Shown here piece after piece: positions 37,367-44,915 of a stretch of DNA of 64,000 bases; within the stretch, counting starts at the first letter, position 1; each line of letters starts with the position of its first letter. The notes under the pieces are model-generated. The model was given only the letters and a program-made list of their open reading frames with translations, was not told the origin of the DNA and ran no database searches. Source of the stretch: Robiginitomaculum sp. (lineage in GTDB: Bacteria > Pseudomonadota > Alphaproteobacteria > Caulobacterales > Maricaulaceae); the NCBI GenBank assembly GCA_021776615.1, contig JAJFFO010000007.1, positions 186,001 through 250,000 of the forward strand, read 5' to 3'. Both the position numbers and the translations under genes were made by a program.

Positions 37367-37954
37367 CTATTCGCCGCAGGCAATTCTGAAGGCTTCAAGC
37401 TTTAGTTGCGGCTTATAGTCGCCATTCTCGTCGCGTTTTTCGGTTATGCGCGCCCAATGATCCTTGTCGTAAATTTCGAAATATATTTTCTGCCCTTCTG
37501 CTGATGCCGCAAATTTTTCGTCGTGAATTCTGTACAGTCTCAGCAAGCCATCTTCGTCGACCGAGGATTCCAGCGTGCGCACTTCAGGGTCGGTAGTATG
37601 TTGCCAGGCAATTTTCCATTTCTCTTCCGGGGCATCCCAGAATCTAATATTTACGCCGCGCCCGGCCTGCGGATCTATGGCCGGGTCAACGCCGAACCAT
37701 TCATCCATAATCGCCATACCGTTCATGATATATTTGCCGCGCCATAAAGGTTCTCGTGGCCCTTTTGGCGACCAGCCTTCGCCCTGCCCTCTGCGGGCCT
37801 CGATACGAAAATCGCCAATCATAAACGCGTATTGATCAAACTCGGCAGGCATGGAAGCGTGCCGCTCGCCATAATCGCAATGCGCCTGATCGCTGGCGCT
37901 CGACTGACTGGCAATCCCCCAAAGAATGACGGCAAAAGCTGACCGGTAAGGCAT
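37367..37954 (-). CDS. Secreted protein of unknown function, lipocalin-like
   Basis: A 195-residue protein with a Sec signal peptide (residues 1-22, ending SQSSASD). The mature part is beta-rich with a W-containing core, GKYIMNGMAIMDEWFGVD and RFWDAPEEKWKIAWQ, resembling the small DUF1579/heme-binding lipocalin-like group in composition, but I cannot assign it with certainty. ATG 37954 has GGGGA six bases upstream; an upstream GTG at 37975 is an alternative. The stop lies three bases from that of the hydroxylase gene on the opposite strand. Confidence 0.6.
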   Translation of the reverse strand: MPYRSAFAVILWGIASQSSASDQAHCDYGERHASMPAEFDQYAFMIGDFRIEARRGQGEGWSPKGPREPLWRGKYIMNGMAIMDEWFGVDPAIDPQAGRGVNIRFWDAPEEKWKIAWQHTTDPEVRTLESSVDEDGLLRLYRIHDEKFAASAEGQKIYFEIYDKDHWARITEKRDENGDYKPQLKLEAFRIACGE

Positions 37955-38169
37955 GTTCAATCCCCATAGCAACACAGAGTTTTCAATTCCTCTTATGGGT
38001 AGAGCCTAGTTCAATGCCAACAACGCGCCAATCCCACATGGATAAACTTTCACGCGGCGGCAATTTGCCAAGCGCTGGTGATCCTTGTGTCTCCCTTAGA
38101 GGCCCGGCCTTAGGGTCTATACTCAATGTGGTTGCAGATAAATGCGAACAATATTGGTCCGCCGAAAAT

Positions 38170-38961
38170 TTACGCCGTCCAGTTTGGTTTGCGTTTTTCC
38201 AAAAAGGCGGTAAGGCCTTCTTTGCCTTCGTCCGATGCGCGGCGCTCGGCAATGCGCTTGGCGGTCATATGGATAAGGTCTTCATTGATTTCGCGCCCGG
38301 CCACGTCGGCGACCAGCCGTTTGGCCTCGGCGACCGCTTCCGGCCCGGCGGCAAAGGCCATGCCAGCCACATATTCAAGCATTTCGTCCATGCCCGCTTC
38401 GTCGGGCACGGTATAGTGCACGAGGCCCATTTTTTCCGCATAGGTGCCGTTAAAGCTTTCCGCCGTGGTGAATAAAGCCGTGGCCCAACGTGGACCGATA
38501 GCCCGCACCACATAAGGCGATATGGCCGCCGGAATGAGGCCAAGCTTTACCTCGGAGAAGCAAAATTTGGCGTTTTCGCGCGACACCGCCACATCACATG
38601 CCGCCACCAGACCGCAGCCGCCGCCCATACAGGCACCGTGCACGCTGGCAATGGTCAGCAACGGCAAATCGGCCAGTTTTTTGAGCATATGCGCCAACCC
38701 TAACGCATCGGTCTCGTTTTCCGCTTTGGTGTAATGGGCCGCGGCTTTCATCCAAGCCAGATCACCGCCAGCGGAAAAACTCTTACCAGCACCACGCAAT
38801 ATCATCGCCCGGCAATTCGAAGCCCGCACGGTCTCGAAGGCGTCTGATAGCTGCTCAATCACCTGGCCATTAAAGGCATTGTGTTTTTCTGGGCGGTTGA
38901 TCAGGACCGTAGCGACACCGCCGGGGGTGGCGTCCAGGATGACGGTTTCTAGCGCAGACAT
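38170..38961 (-). CDS. Enoyl-CoA hydratase/isomerase family protein
   Basis: A 263-residue crotonase-fold enzyme. Features: LINRPEKHNAFNGQVI near the start, the oxyanion-hole region GAGKSFSAGGDLAWMK, and the helix ASVHGACMGGGCGLVAACDVAVSRENAKF with the second-half motif ESEVKLGLIPA-like EVKLGLIPAAISPYV; the Glu-Val-Lys-Leu-Gly-Leu segment supports an active hydratase. The length and the AAHYTKAENETDALGL insert resemble methylglutaconyl-CoA hydratases of leucine breakdown (LiuC-like), but the specific substrate is inferred. ATG 38961 has GGGG six bases upstream. Confidence 0.85.
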   Translation of the reverse strand: MSALETVILDATPGGVATVLINRPEKHNAFNGQVIEQLSDAFETVRASNCRAMILRGAGKSFSAGGDLAWMKAAAHYTKAENETDALGLAHMLKKLADLPLLTIASVHGACMGGGCGLVAACDVAVSRENAKFCFSEVKLGLIPAAISPYVVRAIGPRWATALFTTAESFNGTYAEKMGLVHYTVPDEAGMDEMLEYVAGMAFAAGPEAVAEAKRLVADVAGREINEDLIHMTAKRIAERRASDEGKEGLTAFLEKRKPNWTA

Positions 38962-39006
38962 ATTTTACCCCTTTTGGCTTAACTGGCCGAACCTAACTGA
39001 TTTAGC

Positions 39007-40422
39007 TTAATTGCCGTCCTCAGTTTCTTTTTCCGGTGCATGGAAACCGCCATCGGTATTGGCGACCATCAAGGCGAAAGCGGCGTAGACCGCAACATTT
39101 TGCGCCAAATCATCGGGATCGATCTTGTCTAAAGTGTCATTAGGCGTGTGGTGCAGATCGAAATAATCCCAGCCATTTTGCCCCATGGAAATCGCCGGTG
39201 CGCCGGCAGCCGACAGCGCCGACACATCGGACCCGCCCGAAGCAGTGCGATCGCCGGGCAACACGCCCAATGGCCGCAAAACCCGCAATATAGCGTCGGC
39301 CTTGGGCACATCGGCTTTGGCAATGCCGGTGTCCATGCGCCAAATCCGGCCAGAGCCGAAATCTGACTCCGAAACCATGATGATTTTTTCCATCTCTTCG
39401 GCATTGGCTTTTACATAAGCGCGCGCGCCGATAAGCCCCTGCTCTTCGGCACCAAACAACACCACGCGAATCGTGCGTTTTGGCGTGGCATGTTGCGCCA
39501 CCAATGCCGCCGCCGCCGTAACAATTGCTACGCCAGTGCCGTCATCAATCGCCCCGGTGCCTTCATCCCAACTATCAAGATGCGCGCCCAAAAGTACAAT
39601 CTCGTCCGGATATTCACTGCCTATAATATCGCCAATCACATTGCCTGACTTCACCTTGCCAAGGCGTTTGGCGCTCATCGACAAGGTCAGCTCGATATCG
39701 CCGTTAAGGGCCAGCAAACGGTCCAATTGATCCGCATCATTATTCGACAAAGCCGCCGCCGGAATGGCCGCAAATTCACCGTTGTAACGTACGCCGCCGG
39801 TGTGCGGTTGGCGTTCATAATCGGTGCCCGCTGAACGAATAACAATTGCCAGCGCCCCCCGTTCACTGGCCACAGATGCGCCGCCGCCGCGTTTTTGCAC
39901 AGCCACCCCATAACCACTGCCGCGTTGCGAGCGGGTCATCTTATCGGCGACATAGGCAATCTTGCCCTTTAAGGATCCAAGCGGAGCTTCGCGCAAATCC
40001 TGAATGCTTTCGAAGCGCACCACCGAGGCGGTAATACCACCAACCGGCGTACCAACCGAGCCACCAAGAGCGGTAGCAATAAGGCGTTGCGGATAAGGGT
40101 CGCCCACGTGCAGCGCAATATCGCCGCGCCGCCAGCCGTCCATTTCAAAATCCTCAACATGAACATTGGCAAACCCAAGGCCTTCGAGCTTGCGCACCGC
40201 CCAGTCGCGCGCCCGCGCTTCTGCCGCCGAGCCACCCAGACGCGGGCCAATTTCGGTTGTCAGGCTTTCCACCAAATCCCACGCCAGCGAGCTGGTTTGG
40301 GCTTTTTCGATAAGCATTTTAGCCGTATCGGCATTGTCATCGGCAAATGCCACGCCAGTCATACCGGCCACAAACAGGCCAGAAACGAGGCCAGAAACAA
40401 AAAGCGATCTTATGGGATTCAT
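39007..40422 (-). CDS. M28 family metallopeptidase, exported
   Basis: A 471-residue protein with a Sec signal peptide (residues 1-27, ending GVAFAD), a protease-associated (PA) insert in the middle, and an M28 catalytic core: LGAHLDSWDEGTGAIDDGTG (two zinc ligands and the bridging Asp), FGAEEQGLIGARAY (catalytic Glu), SESDFGSG, and the C-terminal FDLHHTPNDTLDKI with a further zinc ligand. M28 members are aminopeptidases or carboxypeptidases acting outside the cytoplasm. A Rho-independent terminator lies between it and the upstream M56 gene, so it has its own promoter. Confidence 0.88.
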   Translation of the reverse strand: MNPIRSLFVSGLVSGLFVAGMTGVAFADDNADTAKMLIEKAQTSSLAWDLVESLTTEIGPRLGGSAAEARARDWAVRKLEGLGFANVHVEDFEMDGWRRGDIALHVGDPYPQRLIATALGGSVGTPVGGITASVVRFESIQDLREAPLGSLKGKIAYVADKMTRSQRGSGYGVAVQKRGGGASVASERGALAIVIRSAGTDYERQPHTGGVRYNGEFAAIPAAALSNNDADQLDRLLALNGDIELTLSMSAKRLGKVKSGNVIGDIIGSEYPDEIVLLGAHLDSWDEGTGAIDDGTGVAIVTAAAALVAQHATPKRTIRVVLFGAEEQGLIGARAYVKANAEEMEKIIMVSESDFGSGRIWRMDTGIAKADVPKADAILRVLRPLGVLPGDRTASGGSDVSALSAAGAPAISMGQNGWDYFDLHHTPNDTLDKIDPDDLAQNVAVYAAFALMVANTDGGFHAPEKETEDGN

Positions 40423-40487
40423 GATGGGATTCTCCAGATTTCGCGCCAGACTATGACGGCAATTGGCCAGGCGCTAGGTCATCACAC

Positions 40488-40526
40488 AAAAAAAGGGAGT
40501 TCAATGCCCTTGGGCATCAAACTCCC
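40488..40526 (-). terminator. Rho-independent terminator after the blaI-M56 operon
   Basis: Read on the minus strand: GGGAGTTTGATGCCC and GGGCATTGAACTCCC pair around AA (40495-40526) and are followed by seven T residues (40488-40494). A near-perfect stem with U-tract, placed about 90 bp past the M56 stop and 65 bp before the downstream M28 start. Confidence 0.85.
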
Positions 40527-40617
40527 TATGATCAATTCCAGCCTTGGGGGTTTAGGCCCCCAACTCTATTTGTCGGTTTCGCCGCCCGGCTGGTAAAAAC
40601 TCGCTCTCATTAAACAT

Positions 40618-42246
40618 TCACTCTGCGGCTTCCACCGCCAGTGCTTGCGCTTCCAGCACTTCGGCTTTGGCTTCCATGATTGCGACCTGCTCTTCAAGCA
40701 CCATGGCTCTGTCCGCCAGCCGCGCCGCACTTTCTTCAAGTTTAGCCGCATTGGCTTCAAGAGCCGGGGCGTTGGCCCCAAGCCTTGCCACTTCTTCTGC
40801 AAGCTTGGCCATATTAGCCTCAAGAACCAAAGCCTTTGCCTCAAGCCTCACTGCATTTTGCACAAGTTTGGCGGCATTAGCTTCAAGAGCCGGAGCGTTG
40901 GCGGCAAACCTAGCCGCATTTTCTGCCAGCCTTTGCGCATTGGCTTCAAACTGCGCTGCATTTGCCCGAGCGTTAGCTTCGAGTAGCGCCACTTCTTCTT
41001 GAAATTTTTCGGAGTTTTCCAACGCTCGACTGGCCAACGCTTCAGCGCGAAGCTCAAATTCAGCGCGGGCTTCGGCGCTGATCATCATGTCGCGTGCACC
41101 GCTCTCAAGTTCCGCAAGGGCCACTTCGCGGTCACTCTCTTGGGCACGCTCATGGGTCGGTTCGACAAAAGCTGGGCTATTGCCGGTAGTCGTTGCCGTT
41201 TGCGCCCCCGCCATGGCGCAGCCGACCAAAGCCGTGGCCGCCAATGAAGAGAGTGAAAGCTTGGCCAGACTTACCGGCAATTGTGTCAGCATTGATGGCT
41301 TTTCACCTTGGTTAAAAGAGAAGATGTTTTCAATACGCATTTTTTCGCTCCTTATTGTGCGTTTTATAAATTGAGCATTTCCGATTGCGGGGGCCTGCAA
41401 AAACCGATGGTGGAAGCTCATTAACACCGCCGCATATTGTTTTTTTGCGGTGGGATCGTGCTTAAGCGCCCCGGCATCGCATGCCGATTCCATCGCCGCC
41501 TCGGCGCGTTCACAAAGCTGGTGGAAAAACGGGTTAAACCAATACAGCGCCCCAAAGGCATTCATAACCATGCAGACCGGCACATCATTACGCCGGATAT
41601 GCTCCAATTCGTGAGCAGCTATCAGTGACAATTGGTCAGGTGAAAGGCTGTTCAACGCTTTTTGTGAAAACACAATACGCGGCTTAAAAACCCCGACGAC
41701 AAAGGGCGAAACATCGGCTTTTACCGCCAGAATTTGCGGTAACTCTCCACCTGGCTTCACCGCGGCATAGCGGTAAATGGCACCAAGAAGGCGCGTATTT
41801 TCGACCTGCTGTGCGGTGCGCAAAACCGTGCGCAGACGCCATGCCATGACGGTATTTTTCGCCGCGAAGAAAGCCAAGCCCACCAAATAGACCACCCACA
41901 AAAACCCGGTGGTCGCTGGGTGGGTGGATACCGCCAGCACCGCGCGCCATGTTGATGCCAAAACAGACACTGTATTGCTGGCCGTCTGCGGCAAGCTTTG
42001 CCCTATTTCACCGGTAATGGCGCTTAACACCGGCGTGCTTTGGGCCTCAAAAAAACCAAGACTGAACAGCACGCCAATAAGCAATGCCGCCAGCGGCACC
42101 AGCGCCACAAAAAGTGTAAGCAGGCGATGGCGCAGTGCCTCATATGACCGGCTCACCTTGGGGTTTTTGCCCAAATGTTCCAGCCCATAGACCAAAGCTG
42201 CCCACGGCACCGACAATAGCATCAGCATGAGGATTAGCTGGCTCAT
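40618..42246 (-). CDS. M56 (BlaR1-like) membrane metallopeptidase with C-terminal heptad-repeat coiled coil
   Basis: A 542-residue protein. An N-terminal domain with membrane segments at about residues 1-21, 45-66 and 112-130 carries the M56 zinc motif HELEH at 212-216, with WFNPFFHQLCE and ESACD later. A further membrane segment lies at about 327-348. In BlaR1/MecR1 a penicillin-binding sensor follows; here it is replaced by an acidic, Ala-rich tail with about 17 unbroken seven-residue units (residues 419-537, typified by LEANAAK), predicted to form a coiled coil outside the membrane. The upstream blaI overlaps it by four bases, so the pair should act as sensor protease and repressor. The signal sensed is unknown. 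Confidence 0.8.
   Translation of the reverse strand: MSQLILMLMLLSVPWAALVYGLEHLGKNPKVSRSYEALRHRLLTLFVALVPLAALLIGVLFSLGFFEAQSTPVLSAITGEIGQSLPQTASNTVSVLASTWRAVLAVSTHPATTGFLWVVYLVGLAFFAAKNTVMAWRLRTVLRTAQQVENTRLLGAIYRYAAVKPGGELPQILAVKADVSPFVVGVFKPRIVFSQKALNSLSPDQLSLIAAHELEHIRRNDVPVCMVMNAFGALYWFNPFFHQLCERAEAAMESACDAGALKHDPTAKKQYAAVLMSFHHRFLQAPAIGNAQFIKRTIRSEKMRIENIFSFNQGEKPSMLTQLPVSLAKLSLSSLAATALVGCAMAGAQTATTTGNSPAFVEPTHERAQESDREVALAELESGARDMMISAEARAEFELRAEALASRALENSEKFQEEVALLEANARANAAQFEANAQRLAENAARFAANAPALEANAAKLVQNAVRLEAKALVLEANMAKLAEEVARLGANAPALEANAAKLEESAARLADRAMVLEEQVAIMEAKAEVLEAQALAVEAAE
40636..40992. repeat. 21-bp periodic repeat encoding the M56 coiled-coil heptads
   Basis: On the minus strand the region encodes about 17 back-to-back heptads. 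A larger near-duplicate of 126 bp is visible: the units reading ANAPALEANAAKL recur (plus-strand sequences near 40740-40780 and 40865-40905). The array also keeps long open frames on the other strand, which are artefacts of the codon pattern. Confidence 0.75.
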
Positions 42247-42614
42247 TCCTCTGCCTTCTGGCTCTGTTCGAGAAAATGCGCTTCCAACTCTGTCAATTCA
42301 TCCTCGGTTAGAATTTTGCTGCCGGTGAAAGAGGATACCGGTATCGGGCCGTCAATTTCTAACACCCGGCCAAGATAATCATTGATCATTGTCGCCAAGA
42401 ACGAGGTTTTTGGTGCACTGGCAGCATAGATTTTCAGCCGGTGGACGCTGCGGGTTTTCAGCAACCCCTTCTCTACCATGCGATCAAGAATGGTGCGGTT
42501 GGTTGAGGCCGACCAGCCGAGTTTATCTTTGAGAAGGTCATGGATTTCGCGCGCGCTCAACTCGCCCTCGCGCCAAGACACTTTAAGAATTTCGATTTCC
42601 ATCTTGGTCGGCAT
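42243..42614 (-). CDS. blaI: BlaI/MecI/CopY family transcriptional repressor
   Basis: A 123-residue winged-helix repressor. The N-terminal domain (about residues 1-75) matches BlaI/MecI: EIEILKVSWREGELSAREIH, the helix NRTILDRMVEKGLLKTRSV and the wing that follows; the C-terminal helices form the dimerisation part, normally the site cleaved by the partner M56 protease. It is the first gene of the operon and overlaps the M56 gene by four bases (ATGA). A BlaI-type dyad lies 46-57 bp upstream. The gene symbol reflects the family, not a proven beta-lactam role. Confidence 0.88.
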   Translation of the reverse strand: MPTKMEIEILKVSWREGELSAREIHDLLKDKLGWSASTNRTILDRMVEKGLLKTRSVHRLKIYAASAPKTSFLATMINDYLGRVLEIDGPIPVSSFTGSKILTEDELTELEAHFLEQSQKAEE

Positions 42615-42659
42615 AGAGACACCTTTATGGGTTTTGATATCGGATTCATACTTATCATT

Positions 42660-42671
42660 TTACAAATGTAA
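42660..42671. promoter_or_regulatory. TTACA-N2-TGTAA dyad upstream of blaI (candidate BlaI-type operator)
   Basis: TTACAAATGTAA is a perfect dyad (arms TTACA/TGTAA) with a two-base centre. BlaI/MecI operators known from staphylococci share the TACA...TGTA core. It sits 46-57 bp before the blaI start and about 180 bp upstream of the divergent M28 lipoprotein gene. Confidence 0.6.
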
Positions 42672-42852
42672 AGAGTTCGCTACATGAATAATTTTTAACC
42701 TGGATTACCGCTACTACGCGGCCCGCCGACCGGTATTGCGGCACCAGGCTGGCAAAAGTGTTCTTGACCAAAGGCGGAGGCACGGTCACAAAGGCATAGA
42801 AAAATTGGCGGAGAGGCATTGGCCTCTAATGACCAGCATTAAGGGGCATATT

Positions 42853-44616
42853 ATGCAATCCACACCAGCACTTAAAACTCTTCTCATCGGCACCTGCTTA
42901 CTTGCGCTCGGCGCCTGCGCACCGCAATCGACACCGCCAACAACCAGTAATGGCGACCAAAAAACCTCGGCAAAACCAAAGCCAACGCCATTACCACGCG
43001 GGGAACACCCAACGGACATTGTTGCCGGATATGCGGCGCACACAACGGTGATCTCCACCGAAAAACTGGGGGCCCGAATTGCCGAATTTTCCGATGATAA
43101 ATATGAAGGTCGCGCGCCAACCACACCGGGCGGCATTGCCGCCAGCCAATGGGTTGCTGACGAGATGGCTCGCATCGGCCTGCAACCGGCGGTAAACGGT
43201 TCTTACTTCGCGCCCGTGCCTCTGGTGGAAGCGACGCTCGACGAAGCCACCTCCTATTTGGACTTCTCGGTCAATGGAAAGGCGATACCCAGCAGCTTTG
43301 GCGATGAGAAAATTTTCTGGACCAAACGCACCGAGGCCAGTTTGAGCTTTGCAGATAGCGATTTGGTTTTTGTTGGCTATGGCGTGGTCGCCCCGGAATT
43401 TAGCTGGGACGATTATGCCGGGGTGGATGTCACTGGCAAAACCGTGGTCATGCTGATCAATGATCCGGGCTTTGCCTCCGAGGATCCGGACTTATTCAAT
43501 GGCAAGGCGATGACCTATTACGGGCGCTGGACCTATAAGCTTGAAGAAGCCGGACGCCAGGGTGCCGCCGCCGCAATTATCGTCCACGAAACCGCACCGG
43601 CCAGCTATCCATGGGAAGTGGTTTCCGGCTCCTGGGGCGGCGCACAATATGATTTGGAGCGGCCAGATGGCGGTGCCAATCGCACCAAGGCCGAAGGTTG
43701 GATCAGTCATGATGCGGCCTTGCGACTTTTCTCTGCCGCCGGTTTTGATTATGAGGCGATGAAAATAGACGCCGCCAAACAAGGCTTTACCCCAACGCCG
43801 ATTGCCGGGGCCAAAGCCTCTGGCCGCATCAACACCTCGGTAAAAAACCTTTTATCGCGCAATGTCGCGGGCGTATTGCCCGGTGCAAAAACGCCTGACG
43901 AATATGTGCTGTATATGGGCCATTGGGACCATTTGGGCAAAAAGGACGTGCCGGAAGGCGAGGACGGCATTTTTAACGGCGCGGTGGATAATGCTACCGG
44001 GCTCGCCGGTATTTTGGGTATTGCCGATGTATTCGCCAATCAGGAAACCGCACCGGATCGCTCGATTTTATTCCTCGCGGTCACGGCGGAAGAATCCGGT
44101 CTATTGGGCTCTGCCTATTTCGGTGAAGCACCGTTTTTGCCGCTTAAAAACATTGTTGGCGGCATAAATATTGACGCATTGCTACCCACCAGCCCGAGCA
44201 GGGATATGGAGGTTGTCGGCTTTGGTGCTTCGCAAATGGAAGATATTTTGAAGGAAAAAGCTGCCCGATACGGCAAGCATTTGGTGCCTGACCAAACCCC
44301 GGAAGCCGGACATTTTTACCGCTCGGACCATATCAGCCTGGCCAAAAAGGGCGTGCCCATGTTGTATGGCGCGGGCGGCCAAGACTTGATTGATGGCGGC
44401 GTTGCTGCCGGCGAAGCCTTTGCCGAAGGCTATTCCACCGTCCGCTATCACAAGCCTGCCGACGAATATACCGCAGACTGGGATTTGTCGGGCATAGCCG
44501 AAAACTTAAGCGTTATGTATGAGGTCGGCGAAGCCATGAGCCATGATGGCGTTTGGCCCAATTGGTATGAGGGCAATGAGTTCCGGGCGCTGCGCGACAA
44601 AATGCGCGAGGAATAA
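42853..44616 (+). CDS. M28 family metallopeptidase lipoprotein
   Basis: A 587-residue protein with a lipoprotein signal (TLLIGTCLLALGAC, lipobox LGAC at about residue 21), a Pro/Thr-rich linker, a PA-like insert around residues 140-310, and an M28 catalytic core: LYMGHWDHLGK, FNGAVDNATGLAGILG (bridging Asp), LAVTAEESGLLGSAYF (catalytic Glu), and FYRSDHISLAKKGVPML with the last His ligand. The ATG at 42853 follows GGGG; upstream in-frame codons are ignored because the lipoprotein signal starts here. It is divergent from blaI, with the dyad between them; a regulatory link is possible. Confidence 0.85.
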   Translation: MQSTPALKTLLIGTCLLALGACAPQSTPPTTSNGDQKTSAKPKPTPLPRGEHPTDIVAGYAAHTTVISTEKLGARIAEFSDDKYEGRAPTTPGGIAASQWVADEMARIGLQPAVNGSYFAPVPLVEATLDEATSYLDFSVNGKAIPSSFGDEKIFWTKRTEASLSFADSDLVFVGYGVVAPEFSWDDYAGVDVTGKTVVMLINDPGFASEDPDLFNGKAMTYYGRWTYKLEEAGRQGAAAAIIVHETAPASYPWEVVSGSWGGAQYDLERPDGGANRTKAEGWISHDAALRLFSAAGFDYEAMKIDAAKQGFTPTPIAGAKASGRINTSVKNLLSRNVAGVLPGAKTPDEYVLYMGHWDHLGKKDVPEGEDGIFNGAVDNATGLAGILGIADVFANQETAPDRSILFLAVTAEESGLLGSAYFGEAPFLPLKNIVGGINIDALLPTSPSRDMEVVGFGASQMEDILKEKAARYGKHLVPDQTPEAGHFYRSDHISLAKKGVPMLYGAGGQDLIDGGVAAGEAFAEGYSTVRYHKPADEYTADWDLSGIAENLSVMYEVGEAMSHDGVWPNWYEGNEFRALRDKMREE

Positions 44617-44657
44617 GGGAAAGTTTTTGTTTTCTATCTCGCGGGAAGGAGGTTTTT

Positions 44658-44870
44658 CTGTCTCGCGGCAATGCCCCCGGAAAGGACCGGGGTCACGCCT
44701 CCGACGGGCGGCCTGACCGGCCGACGCCCGCTTGGGCTTGCTGGCGAGCGCCAGTGTCTGTCTCGCGGCAATGTCCCCGGAAAGAACCGGGGCCAAGCCT
44801 CCGACGGGGCGGCCTGACCGGCCGACGCCCGCTTGGGCTTGCTGGCGAGCGCCAGTATCTGTCTCGCGGT
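44658..44870. repeat. 100-bp tandem duplication, hairpin-rich (two copies plus a remnant)
   Basis: A unit beginning CTGTCTCGCGGCAATG starts at 44658 and again at 44758, with a remnant at 44859-44869; copies differ at a few positions. Each unit contains several short inverted repeats, such as CCCCGG/CCGGGG and CTGGCG/CGCCAG, as in REP-type elements. It fills the gap between the M28 lipoprotein gene and the histidine kinase. Confidence 0.8.
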
Positions 44871-44875
44871 AACAA

Positions 44876-44901
44876 CCCCGACGCCGCGCTGGGCGTCGGG
44901 G
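44876..44901 (-). terminator. GC-rich hairpin after the histidine kinase gene
   Basis: CCCCGACGCC (44876-44885) pairs with GGGCGTCGGGG (44891-44901). On the minus strand it begins 15 bases past the kinase stop codon and is followed by TTGTT, a short U-rich stretch. It could end the kinase transcript. Confidence 0.5.
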
Positions 44902-44915
44902 CGGCGCGTGGCCCC

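Noticed and set aside
40495-40526. Hairpin as a regulatory element for the downstream M28 gene
   Set aside because: Stem plus a run of seven T in the minus strand fits an ordinary Rho-independent terminator of the blaI-M56 operon, so no further role is needed.
42736-42852. Extended N-terminus of the M28 lipoprotein from an upstream ATG
   Set aside because: The conserved lipoprotein signal begins at ATG 42853 with GGGG upstream; extra residues would block the lipobox placement.
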